A model generated the notes under the pieces. The model saw nothing but the letters and a program-made list of their open reading frames with translations, was not told the DNA's origin and did no database searches. Below, piece by piece: positions 8,069 through 16,961 of a DNA stretch of 39,077 bases; within the stretch, counting starts at the first letter, position 1, and each line of letters opens with the position of its first letter. Made by a program: the position numbers and the translations under genes. The DNA is taken from NCBI GenBank assembly GCA_026391755.1, contig JAPLDN010000344.1, positions 1 to 39,077 on the forward strand, read 5' to 3'. Source of the DNA: Bacteroidota bacterium. Its GTDB lineage: Bacteria > Bacteroidota > Bacteroidia > Bacteroidales > FEN-979.

Positions 8069-10117
8069 TTATTTTATATCGCCTCCGTTTTGGGTCCCCT
8101 CGTCCGGAGTAACAAAAAACAAAGTACCATCAGGATTTTCTGCCATCAGTATCATTCCCTGGGAGTCGATCCCTTTTAATTTGCGGGGTGCAAGGTTCAC
8201 CAGTATACTCACCCGCCGGCCAATGATCTCTTCGGGTTTGAAATATGCGGCAATGCCCGAAACTACAATACGCTGGTCTATGCCGGTATCGATTTTAAGC
8301 TTAAGAAGTTTATCGGTTTTGGGAACTTTTTCAGCTTCCAGGATGGTTCCGACCCGTATATCCATTTTAGTAAAATCATCATAGACGATCTCCGGTTTCG
8401 CCGGTTTAAGCGAGGTCACAGCCTGGGCTGTTTCATTGGCTGCTTTGGTGTCCATAAGTTTCTGAACCTGTTTTTGAATGATCTCGTCGTCAATTTTATC
8501 AAATAATAAGGCGGGCGGATTTATTTTCTGCCCGGGTACCATCCAGTTACAAAGCAAGGCATCCTTCCAGCAGTAGGATCCCAGGTTAAGCGTTTGCCTG
8601 ATCTTTGCTGCTGAAAAAGGCAGGAAGGGTTCGGCAACGATAGACAATTCGGCACAGATCTGCAGAGAAACGTTAAGAATTGTTGCAACCCTTTCCTTAT
8701 CGGCCGGATACAATTTCCAGGGCTCATTATCGGTAAGGTATTTATTCCCAAGCCTGGCGAGGTTCATCATTTCAGCAAGGGCTTCACGGAAGCGGTAAGC
8801 ATACAGGCTGGTCGCTATCCTGGATGGAAAGAGTTTCATTTCAGCAAAAGCTGCAAGATCAGCAAGGGTAAACTCCCCTGGTTGGGGAACCTTTCCGTCA
8901 AAATATTTATGAGTCAAAACAATGGTTCGGTTGACGAAATTCCCGAGAATGGCAACCAGCTCACTATTGTTCTTGGCCTGGAAATCCTTCCAGGTAAAAT
9001 CATTGTCCTTGGTCTCGGGGGCATTTGAAGTAAGCACATAGCGCAGCACATCCTGTTTGCCGGGGAATTCTTCAAGGTATTCATGAAGCCAGACTGCCCA
9101 ATTCCTGGATGTCGAGATCTTGTCACCTTCAAGATTCAAAAACTCATTGGCCGGCACATTATCGGGGAGGATGTATGTGCCTTCGGCTTTTAGCATGGCC
9201 GGGAAGATAATACAATGGAATACGATATTGTCTTTCCCTATAAAATGCACCAGCTTGGTTTCAGGGTCTTTCCAGTATTTTTCCCAATCGGGCCTCAGTT
9301 CACGGGTGGCTGAAATATACCCGATAGGAGCATCAAACCAAACATACAAAACCTTGCCTTCAGCTCCTTCTACCGGGACTTTCACTCCCCAGTCGAGGTC
9401 ACGGGTCACGGCACGGGGCTGAAGCCCCTGTTCTATCCAGGATTTACACTGCCCGTAAACATTTGTTTTCCAGTCATCCTTATGCCCTTCAAGTATCCAT
9501 TCCCTGAGCCAGGGTTCGTATTTATCGAGGGGTAGGAACCAATGCCTTGTTTCGCGCATCACCGGCTGGTTGCCGCTGAGAACCGATTTCGGGTTGATGA
9601 GGTCGGTGGCATTCAGGGATGAACCGCATTTTTCGCACTGGTCACCATATGCTTTTTCGAACCCGCAGTTCGGACAAGTCCCGGTGATGTACCTGTCGGC
9701 AAGAAAATGGCCGGTGGCTTCGTCGTAATATTGTTGTGAGACCTTTTCGATAAACTGTCCCGCATCATACATTTTTCTGAAGAATGCCGATGCAGTTTCA
9801 TGATGCATGGGATTGGAAGTACGGGAGTAGATATCAAACGAAATACCAAAATCCTCAAATGATTTTTTGATAATTCCATGGTATTTATCCACTATTTGCT
9901 GGGGTGAAACTCCCTGCTGTAAAGCTTTGATTGTGATAGGCACTCCGTGTTCATCTGACCCCCCGATGAAGATCACATCCTCACCGTTCATCCGCAGAAA
10001 ACGGACAAAAATATCGGCAGGAATATAAACCCCGGCCAGGTGGCCAATATGAATCGGCCCGTTGGCGTAAGGAAGCGCAGAAGTTACAGTATAGCGTTTA
10101 TACTCCGGTTTCTCCAT
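8069..10117 (-). CDS. metG: Methionyl-tRNA synthetase with C-terminal tRNA-binding domain
   Basis: [61 protein letters not shown]-terminal [29 protein letters not shown]. Likely start 10117 (MEKPEYKRY). Confidence 0.97.
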   Translation of the reverse strand: MEKPEYKRYTVTSALPYANGPIHIGHLAGVYIPADIFVRFLRMNGEDVIFIGGSDEHGVPITIKALQQGVSPQQIVDKYHGIIKKSFEDFGISFDIYSRTSNPMHHETASAFFRKMYDAGQFIEKVSQQYYDEATGHFLADRYITGTCPNCGFEKAYGDQCEKCGSSLNATDLINPKSVLSGNQPVMRETRHWFLPLDKYEPWLREWILEGHKDDWKTNVYGQCKSWIEQGLQPRAVTRDLDWGVKVPVEGAEGKVLYVWFDAPIGYISATRELRPDWEKYWKDPETKLVHFIGKDNIVFHCIIFPAMLKAEGTYILPDNVPANEFLNLEGDKISTSRNWAVWLHEYLEEFPGKQDVLRYVLTSNAPETKDNDFTWKDFQAKNNSELVAILGNFVNRTIVLTHKYFDGKVPQPGEFTLADLAAFAEMKLFPSRIATSLYAYRFREALAEMMNLARLGNKYLTDNEPWKLYPADKERVATILNVSLQICAELSIVAEPFLPFSAAKIRQTLNLGSYCWKDALLCNWMVPGQKINPPALLFDKIDDEIIQKQVQKLMDTKAANETAQAVTSLKPAKPEIVYDDFTKMDIRVGTILEAEKVPKTDKLLKLKIDTGIDQRIVVSGIAAYFKPEEIIGRRVSILVNLAPRKLKGIDSQGMILMAENPDGTLFFVTPDEGTQNGGDIK

Positions 10118-10135
10118 AATCAGTAAAACAAGAAG

Positions 10136-10143
10136 CAAAGATA
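10136..10143 (-). promoter_or_regulatory. -7 element TATCTTTG for metG
   Basis: caaagata on plus strand 19 nt upstream of the preferred metG start; matches TAnnTTTG. Confidence 0.45.
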
Positions 10144-10169
10144 CGAATCAATTTTTTACATTTGTGCAT

Positions 10170-11069
10170 ATGATTCAGCCACCATACCTTAAGCGAGGCG
10201 ACAGGATCGCGATTGTAGCCCCGGCCCGGGCGATTTCCTTCGACGAAGTTCATCCGTCTATGAAATTATTCCAGAAATGGGGGCTTGAAGTCATCCTGGG
10301 ATCCTATGTTTTCAACATTGAAAACCAGTTTGCAGGCAGCGATGCCCAGAGGCTGAAGGATTTGCAGACCATGCTCGATGATGCCTCAATAAGGGCTGTT
10401 ATTTGCGCCCGTGGAGGTTACGGCATGGTTAGGATCATCGACAAGCTGGATTTTACCAAGTTCATGAGATATCCGAAGTGGATCGTAGGATACAGTGATA
10501 TGACAGTGCTGCATTCACATATTCACCGTCATTTCGGGATTGAGACACTGCATGCCACCATGCCCCTGAATATGCCGGAGCATCAGCTTGGCAGTACATC
10601 TGTAGAAACGCTCAGGAAGGCTTTGTACGGAGAGGAGATCATCTATTCCAAAAGAATTGGCGCTCTCGATCGCACAGGAGCCGGGGAAGGCATACTTGCC
10701 GGAGGCAATCTCTCGATTTTATACAGTCTTATGGGATCACATTCCCAGATCGACACCAGGGGGAAGATCCTTTTCATTGAAGATGTTGATGAATACCTCT
10801 ACCATATTGACCGCATGATGATGGGCCTGAAGCGAGCCGGGATGCTCAAAGATCTCAAAGGCCTGATCGTTGGAAGCATGCATGAAATGAGAGACAACAC
10901 CATACCCTTTGGCAAAACTTCCAGTCAGATCATTTTCGAGGCAGTTAAAGAATACAAATACCCGGTTTGTTTTGATTTTCCGGCAGGCCACTGTCCTGAA
11001 AATGTGGCTATGATCCTTGGACGCAGGGTGAAGCTGATCGTGGATGAAGAGGTGGAGCTGGGGTTTTAG
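10170..11069 (+). CDS. S66 family LD-carboxypeptidase (LdcA/MccF-like)
   Basis: YLKRGDRIAIVAPAR, ICARGGYGMVRIIDKLDF, WIVGYSDMTVLHSHI, ILFIEDVDEYLYHIDRMM. ATG at 10170 (ORF track uses GTG at 10164). Confidence 0.92.
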   Translation: MIQPPYLKRGDRIAIVAPARAISFDEVHPSMKLFQKWGLEVILGSYVFNIENQFAGSDAQRLKDLQTMLDDASIRAVICARGGYGMVRIIDKLDFTKFMRYPKWIVGYSDMTVLHSHIHRHFGIETLHATMPLNMPEHQLGSTSVETLRKALYGEEIIYSKRIGALDRTGAGEGILAGGNLSILYSLMGSHSQIDTRGKILFIEDVDEYLYHIDRMMMGLKRAGMLKDLKGLIVGSMHEMRDNTIPFGKTSSQIIFEAVKEYKYPVCFDFPAGHCPENVAMILGRRVKLIVDEEVELGF

Positions 11070-11128
11070 CGGGATTACTGGATAGCTGGATGACTGGATA
11101 GCTGGATAAGGGATAACGGGATGACTGG
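11068..11128. repeat. Short tandem array of ~8-nt units (agcgggat tactggat agctggat gactggat agctggat aagggat aacgggat gactgg)
   Basis: Direct reading; begins at the stop codon of the S66 peptidase gene. Confidence 0.85.
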
Positions 11129-11160
11129 TTATACGGAATCCAGGCCAAATAATTAAAACA

Positions 11161-11523
11161 ATGTCAAAGTCTTACGATCTCGGTAAAAAAGGCGAAGACC
11201 TTGCAGCAGAATACTTGCTGGCAAAGGGGATTACAATCCTTGCCCGCAATTTTCGTGCCGGAAAAGCCGAGCTCGACATTGTTGCCATCGACAAGGAAAT
11301 ACTTGTAATCGTTGAAGTTAAAACCCGCAACACCCGTTTTTTCGGTGAACCCGAAGAATGGGTAACACCTGCGAAGCAAAAACTCCTGATCAGGGCTGCA
11401 AATGCCTATGTGAAGTTCAGGGCATTTAAAGGCGAGGTAAGGTTTGATATAGTTTCAGTGATTGCGGATGAGCATGGTACTGAAATCCGGCACATCCCCG
11501 ATGCATTTTATCCAACACTCTAA
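11161..11523 (+). CDS. YraN/UPF0102 family endonuclease-like protein
   Basis: GKKGEDLAAEYLLAKGITILARNFRAGKAELDIVAIDKEILVIVEVKTR. Confidence 0.92.
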   Translation: MSKSYDLGKKGEDLAAEYLLAKGITILARNFRAGKAELDIVAIDKEILVIVEVKTRNTRFFGEPEEWVTPAKQKLLIRAANAYVKFRAFKGEVRFDIVSVIADEHGTEIRHIPDAFYPTL

Positions 11524-11536
11524 AATGTACATCGAA

Positions 11537-11571
11537 CTCATGCCTCATGGCTCATGACTTATGGCTCATCT
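11537..11571. repeat. Heptanucleotide tandem array, 5 copies CTCATGN (ctcatgc ctcatgg ctcatga cttatgg ctcatct)
   Basis: Direct reading; fills the gap between yraN and the RNase H stop codon. Confidence 0.85.
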
Positions 11572-12203
11572 CATTTCCTCCCGAAATCGGCAGGAATCTC
11601 GCCCCAGTATCCAGTTTCCCATTTCTTCACCGGGTTCTTCCAGGTATTGTTCCTGAGCCAGTTCAGGGCGCGTTCCACAAGATTGAAGAGCTCACGGTTT
11701 TTATCTGAAACCTCCAGTTTGGTATTAACCGCCCTTTTCTTAAGCCAGGCTATGGCAGTTCGGGAATCGGAATAAACGGGCCAGTCTGAATCCCTTTGTT
11801 TAAGGTAAGCCAGGGCGTGGACCACTGCAAGAAATTCGCCTATGTTGACAGTGCCTTCAGGGAATGGACCCACTCTGAACAATTCTGCACCCGAAGCGGT
11901 ATCAACACCACGATATTCCAGTATTCCCGGGTTGCCGCTGCAGGCTGCATCGACGCAAATACTGTCGGCAACTGGTTCACCTACCAGGGGATTACTGCAG
12001 ATGATCTTCTTCGGTACCTGAAGTCCTTTCTCCATATACTTGCGGGGATCGTCGCTGAATGCACTTTTGGCAAGGTCTTTCGTAAGGAACCCTTTGTATT
12101 TTGCCCCGTTAAACCCGGCCACCTGTTCTTTGCATTTATCCCATCCCTCGTAGATCCCGGGTTTCCGGCCGTTCCAGACGACGTAATATTTTGATTTTGC
12201 CAT
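11571..12203 (-). CDS. Ribonuclease H with N-terminal viroplasmin domain
   Basis: N-term KYYVVWNGRKPGIYEGWDKCKEQVAGFNGAKYKGF; RNase H core SICVDAACSGNPGILEYRGVD, GEFLAVVHAL, PVYSDSRTAIAWL. Confidence 0.92.
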   Translation of the reverse strand: MAKSKYYVVWNGRKPGIYEGWDKCKEQVAGFNGAKYKGFLTKDLAKSAFSDDPRKYMEKGLQVPKKIICSNPLVGEPVADSICVDAACSGNPGILEYRGVDTASGAELFRVGPFPEGTVNIGEFLAVVHALAYLKQRDSDWPVYSDSRTAIAWLKKRAVNTKLEVSDKNRELFNLVERALNWLRNNTWKNPVKKWETGYWGEIPADFGRK

Positions 12204-12253
12204 CGTTTCTATATCAGCCCAAAAATATGATTAATTTTGGACACTTACTTGAA

Positions 12254-12316
12254 CAGTGAATAGTGAACAGTGACCAGTTATCAGTCACCAGTCACCAGTC
12301 ACTAGTCACCAGTCAC
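12254..12316. repeat. Heptanucleotide tandem array, 9 copies, consensus CAGTCAC/CAGTGAA
   Basis: cagtgaa tagtgaa cagtgac cagttat cagtcac cagtcac cagtcac tagtcac cagtcac, ending 7 nt before an ATG. Confidence 0.95.
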
Positions 12317-12323
12317 CAGGAGA

Positions 12324-13823
12324 ATGTCGTCAATCAAGCGCCTTGCCTCACAAACTGCAGTTTATGGGATCCCTACAATCCTGGGACGATTCCTGCAGTA
12401 CCTCCTGGTCATACTGCTTACAAGGATATTCTCCAAGGCAGAGTACGGTACTATCAGCGTGTTTTATTCCTATGCCTCCTTTCTCATGGTAGTTTTGACC
12501 TATGGGATGGAAACTGCATTTTTCCGTTTCAGCGAAAAAGAAGAGGATAAAGACAGCGTCTTCAGTACCGGAATGATTTCATTACTGCTCACTTCGGCTT
12601 CTTTCATTTTCCTGGCCAGCTTATTTTCCGGAACAATTGCAGGATGGATTGATTATCCCCTGCAGGCAAAATACGTTATCTGGTTTGCCTGGATCCTCGG
12701 TCTCGACGCCCTGGTTGCCATCCCGTTTGCAAGGCTGCGCTCCCAAAATAAAGCTGCAAGGTTTGCGACTTTGAAAATGATCAATATTTTTACAAATATA
12801 GGACTGACCTTGTTCTTCATTGTAGCCTGTCCGTATGCCTGGAAGCATTATCCGTCGGTTCAGGGGGTTTTGGGCCTGGTTTACCGCCCCGACTGGGGAA
12901 TAGAATATGTTTTCATCGCTAACCTTGCAGCCAGCATAATTACCCTTGCTTTACTCCTGCCCATGTTGTTGAACATGAGATGGAAAATGCATAAGGTCTT
13001 ATGGAAACGAATGCTGTTTTATGCTTTTCCCTTACTGTTTGCAGGACTTGCCGGGATGGTGAATGAAACTTTCGACCGCCTCATGCTGAGATATCTCCTT
13101 CCGTATTCGAGGGAGCTCACCGAGGCACAGGTGGGGATTTACAGCGCCTGTTACAAGATATCCATCCTGATCACCTTGTTTGTGCAAGCCTATCGCTTTG
13201 CGGCAGAGCCCTTCTTTTTTGCCCATGCCAGGGAGAAGGATGCCAGGCAAACATACGCCCGCATCATGGATTATTTCATCATCGCAATTTCCACGGTATT
13301 CCTGGTCACCATGCTGTATCTCGACGATATCTTCATCCGCCTTATAGGAAAAGATTTCAGGGAAGGCAAAGCTGTCATCCCCGTTCTGATGCTTGCCAAC
13401 ATCTTTCTCGGGATCTATTACAATCTTTCCATCTGGTATAAGCTTACCGGGAAAACGATCTGGGGTGCCTGGCTTTCTTTGATAGGGGCGGTAATCACCT
13501 TGGTGTTGAACTTCTGGTGGATCCCACTTAGCCCCGACCACCTTATTCACGGGTATATAGGTTCGGCCTGGGCAACATTTATATGCTACGGATCCATGAT
13601 GGTGATCGCTTACCTGCTCGGACAAAAATACTATCCGGTACCTTACAGGATCTGGAAAGCAGCCGGCTATACCGGTTTTGCACTTCTTCTCTATCTGATC
13701 AGCGCTTATCTAAGTATCCAGCATCCAGTATCCCGCATCCTCTTTCATACCGGATTGCTTTTTGTTTTCCTGCTGACGGCTTTCCTAGTCGAAAAGCCTC
13801 GACTTGTCAAGGCTTCCGATTGA
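12324..13823 (+). CDS. Polysaccharide biosynthesis/oligosaccharide flippase family membrane protein
   Basis: SSIKRLASQTAVYGIPTILGRFLQYLLVILLTRIFSKAEYGTISVFYSYASFLMVVLTYGMETAFFRF; multi-TM; AGGAG RBS. Confidence 0.9.
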   Translation: MSSIKRLASQTAVYGIPTILGRFLQYLLVILLTRIFSKAEYGTISVFYSYASFLMVVLTYGMETAFFRFSEKEEDKDSVFSTGMISLLLTSASFIFLASLFSGTIAGWIDYPLQAKYVIWFAWILGLDALVAIPFARLRSQNKAARFATLKMINIFTNIGLTLFFIVACPYAWKHYPSVQGVLGLVYRPDWGIEYVFIANLAASIITLALLLPMLLNMRWKMHKVLWKRMLFYAFPLLFAGLAGMVNETFDRLMLRYLLPYSRELTEAQVGIYSACYKISILITLFVQAYRFAAEPFFFAHAREKDARQTYARIMDYFIIAISTVFLVTMLYLDDIFIRLIGKDFREGKAVIPVLMLANIFLGIYYNLSIWYKLTGKTIWGAWLSLIGAVITLVLNFWWIPLSPDHLIHGYIGSAWATFICYGSMMVIAYLLGQKYYPVPYRIWKAAGYTGFALLLYLISAYLSIQHPVSRILFHTGLLFVFLLTAFLVEKPRLVKASD

Positions 13824-13832
13824 GATTTTTAT

Positions 13833-13840
13833 TACCTTTG
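13833..13840 (+). promoter_or_regulatory. -7 element TACCTTTG upstream of dut
   Basis: Matches TAnnTTTG, 17 nt before the dut ATG. Confidence 0.5.
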
Positions 13841-13856
13841 CACCTCAAAATTCCCT

Positions 13857-14291
13857 ATGAGAATCAGGATAGTAAACAATTCCCGCCATCCTTTGCCGGC
13901 ATATGAAACCGCTGCTTCGGCGGGCATGGACCTCAGAGCTTTTATTTCCAATGAGATGATTCTGAAACCCCTCGAAAGAGCAATGGTACCTACGGGATTA
14001 TTTATTGAACTCCCGCTGGGATTTGAGGCCCAGGTAAGGCCCCGAAGCGGCCTGGCCATTAAAAAAGGTGTTACGGTACTGAATACCCCGGGCACAATAG
14101 ATGCCGATTACCGGGGTGAGATCAAGGTCATTCTCATTAATTTATCGAATGAGGATTTCATAGTTAAGGACGGGGACAGGATTGCGCAAATGATCATTGC
14201 AGCTCACGAAAAGGCCGAATGGATGCAGGTGGATAAACTGGAAGAAACAAGCAGGGGTGCCGGGGGATTTGGGCATACTGGAGAGAAGTGA
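13857..14291 (+). CDS. dut: dUTP diphosphatase
   Basis: [65 protein letters not shown] canonical motifs. Confidence 0.97.
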   Translation: MRIRIVNNSRHPLPAYETAASAGMDLRAFISNEMILKPLERAMVPTGLFIELPLGFEAQVRPRSGLAIKKGVTVLNTPGTIDADYRGEIKVILINLSNEDFIVKDGDRIAQMIIAAHEKAEWMQVDKLEETSRGAGGFGHTGEK

Positions 14292-14313
14292 CCAGTGACC
14301 AGTCACTAGTCAC
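14286..14313. repeat. Heptanucleotide array, 4 copies (aagtgac cagtgac cagtcac tagtcac), same family as 12254-12316
   Basis: Direct reading; the dut TGA stop lies in the first unit. Confidence 0.9.
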
Positions 14314-14342
14314 TTAAAACAAAGGGTTGAACTATTAAAGAA

Positions 14343-16124
14343 ATGAAGCTGAAAAAATTTATAATAACATATATTTTTCTCCTGGCCAGCCTCAGCGTTG
14401 TTGCCGGTCCTGTTTTGACAATCCATGGTGAAGAGCCGGATTCAAGCAAGGCAAAACATGGGAAAAAGCATTCAGTCGACAAATCCCTTGTCGAAGTTGA
14501 AAATACAGCCCTCCTTATCGATGCCAAGAAGGAAGCATTGCTGGGGAATACCGATAAAGCTTTACAGCTGTTCACTTCCTATATCCAGCATTACCCCGGC
14601 GATGCCTCAGGTAAATTTGAACTCGCCAGGCTGCTTGCCTCACGGGAAAAATATGATGAAGCATATGACCTTCTGAAAGATGCCATCGGACTGGATCCCC
14701 AAAATAAATACTACCAGATATTTCTTGCCGAAGTATGCCAGCAATGCAAGAAGGAAAAAGAAGCTGTAAGCATTTATGAGAACCTGGTAAAGAAATATCC
14801 GGCGGAACTGGATTATTACTTTGAGCTGGCAGCACTTTATATGAATGTTGGCGAAGAAAAAAAAGCTGCTGAAACATACGACATTATTGAAGAAAAGGCA
14901 GGGGAAAATGAGGAGATATCCCTTCAGAAGGAGAAAATCTATCTTCACCTTGGGAATATTGCAAAAGCTGAATCTGAGTTGCAGAGCCTGATTAACGCTT
15001 TCCCCGATGAACCGCGCTATCTTTCAATGCTCGCCGAGTTCTACATGAGCAACAACCAGCAGGCTAAAGCCCTTGAGCTCTATAAGCGGGTTGCCGAGAA
15101 AGATCCAAACAATCCTTATATCCATATGTCGATGGCCGATTATTACCGTAAGACAGGGAACAAGGATAAAGCGTTTGAAGAACTTAAACTGGGCTTTGCA
15201 AATCCAAACCTTGATGTGGATACCAAAGTGACCATTTTACTCTCTTTTTATACCATCAACCAGATCTACGACCAGCTCAAGGAACAAGCCTTTGAACTGT
15301 CGCGCATCATGATCAGGACGCATCCCGATAATCCGAAAGCCTGGTCGATATACGGTGACTTGCTTTCACAGGATAAAAAGTATGCAGAAGCGAGGGACGC
15401 TTTTTTAAAGGTTATCAATCTTGATTCAAGCAAGTATGTTGTATGGGAAGAACTCCTCCGCCTTGAACTCCAGCTTAGCGAATACCAGTCTTTGTATGAT
15501 CATGGTAAAAAGGCCATAGAACTTTTTCCCGACCAGAGCATTGTGTATCTGTTCACCGGGCTGGGCGCTGTTCAGATGAAGAAATATGAAGATGGAATTA
15601 AAGTCCTGGATTACGGGGTGAGACTGGTGGTAAACAATGATGACCTTATCGCCCAGTTTTACATGTACCTGGGGGATGCCTGGCATTCCCTGAAGAACAC
15701 CGAAGAATCAGATAAAGCGTATGAGAAATCATTAAAAGCAAAGGATAACAATCCTTACGTTCTCAATAACTTCGCATATTACCTTTCAATCAGGGGAACA
15801 GATCTTGAAAGGGCTGAGAAAATGGCTCAAAAAGCCGTTGAACTCGATACGGCAAATTCTTCCTTTGAAGATACTTATGGCTGGGTCCTGTACAAACTGG
15901 GGAAAACAAAAGAGGCTAAAAAATGGATTGGAAAGGCTTTGGAGGATAAAGAAAACGTCAGCAGCGAGGTACTGGAACATTACGGGGATGTGCTGTATAA
16001 GCTTGGAGAACCTGAGAAAGCATTAGAATATTGGAATAAGGCTAAAACGAAGGGAGAAGGATCCGAATTTCTGAATAAAAAAATCAGCGAGAAAAAACTA
16101 ATTGAACATAATGGGAAAGAATAA
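14343..16124 (+). CDS. Tetratricopeptide repeat protein with signal peptide
   Basis: Multiple TPR units (ALELYKRVAEKDPNNPYIHMSMADYYRKTGNKDKAFEELKLG etc.). Confidence 0.9.
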   Translation: MKLKKFIITYIFLLASLSVVAGPVLTIHGEEPDSSKAKHGKKHSVDKSLVEVENTALLIDAKKEALLGNTDKALQLFTSYIQHYPGDASGKFELARLLASREKYDEAYDLLKDAIGLDPQNKYYQIFLAEVCQQCKKEKEAVSIYENLVKKYPAELDYYFELAALYMNVGEEKKAAETYDIIEEKAGENEEISLQKEKIYLHLGNIAKAESELQSLINAFPDEPRYLSMLAEFYMSNNQQAKALELYKRVAEKDPNNPYIHMSMADYYRKTGNKDKAFEELKLGFANPNLDVDTKVTILLSFYTINQIYDQLKEQAFELSRIMIRTHPDNPKAWSIYGDLLSQDKKYAEARDAFLKVINLDSSKYVVWEELLRLELQLSEYQSLYDHGKKAIELFPDQSIVYLFTGLGAVQMKKYEDGIKVLDYGVRLVVNNDDLIAQFYMYLGDAWHSLKNTEESDKAYEKSLKAKDNNPYVLNNFAYYLSIRGTDLERAEKMAQKAVELDTANSSFEDTYGWVLYKLGKTKEAKKWIGKALEDKENVSSEVLEHYGDVLYKLGEPEKALEYWNKAKTKGEGSEFLNKKISEKKLIEHNGKE

Positions 16125-16944
16125 AGGGTGTGGGAAAGTATTTTTGTCAGGCTTAACCGCCCTGATCGTTCTGTTTGCTGTATCCTGCAGCCCTGCGAGA
16201 AAGGCAATAAAGGCTCCGATCAGGGAAGAGGGAGCCGATTACCTGTTTAAAAAACTCAAAGAGCATGAGTTGAAATATACTTACTTCATGGGTAAATTCT
16301 CGGCCGAATACAAAAACAAGAAAAAAAGCACCTCATTCAACGGCCAGATCAGGATAAAAAATGACAGCGTGATATGGCTTTCACTGACCCCGGGCCTCGG
16401 CATCGAAGCTATGCGCCTCATCATCACACAGGATTCGGTTAAAATGATAAACAAACTTAACAATACGTTTTTCATAGGAAATTATGAAGCTGTGAACCGA
16501 TTTCTGAACACCAATATTGACTTCGACATACTACAGGCATACCTTCTTGGGAATGACCTCAGGTTTTATGAAGACGGGAAATTCAGGGTCACAATAGAAA
16601 ACAACGCCTATAAGCTTTCCACGGCGGCGAGGATGAAACTAAAGAAATATGTGAGGAACAGCCAGGAGAATGCCAGGGCTTTCATCCAGAATATCTGGCT
16701 TGATTCTGAAACGTTCAAGATCACCGAAGCGGATGTCAAGGAAATATCAAATGAAAAGATCAAACTTGAGGCTAATTACGGGGATTTTGAGAATATCGAC
16801 GGACAGCTGTTCCCCAAAGCCCTTGATGTGACCATCTGGGCGGATAATACAATTAAGGTGAAAGCTTCTTTTTCGAGGATCACCGTAAATGCTCCCTTGC
16901 AGTTCCCCTTTAAGATACCATCAGGATATACACAGGTCAAATAA
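16111..16944 (+). CDS. DUF4292-like lipoprotein
   Basis: Lipobox LIVLFAVSCSPARK; KYTYFMGKFSAEYKNKKKSTSFNGQIRIKNDSVIWLSLTPGLGIEAMRLIITQDSVKMINKLNNTFFIG; overlaps the TPR gene end. Confidence 0.75.
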   Translation: MGKNKGCGKVFLSGLTALIVLFAVSCSPARKAIKAPIREEGADYLFKKLKEHELKYTYFMGKFSAEYKNKKKSTSFNGQIRIKNDSVIWLSLTPGLGIEAMRLIITQDSVKMINKLNNTFFIGNYEAVNRFLNTNIDFDILQAYLLGNDLRFYEDGKFRVTIENNAYKLSTAARMKLKKYVRNSQENARAFIQNIWLDSETFKITEADVKEISNEKIKLEANYGDFENIDGQLFPKALDVTIWADNTIKVKASFSRITVNAPLQFPFKIPSGYTQVK

Positions 16945-16961
16945 CTACAGCTTCAAAAGGG

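Noticed and set aside
12263-12550. ORF MNSDQLSVTSHQSLVTSHQ...
   Set aside because: Translation of the CAGTCAC array followed by out-of-frame flippase sequence.
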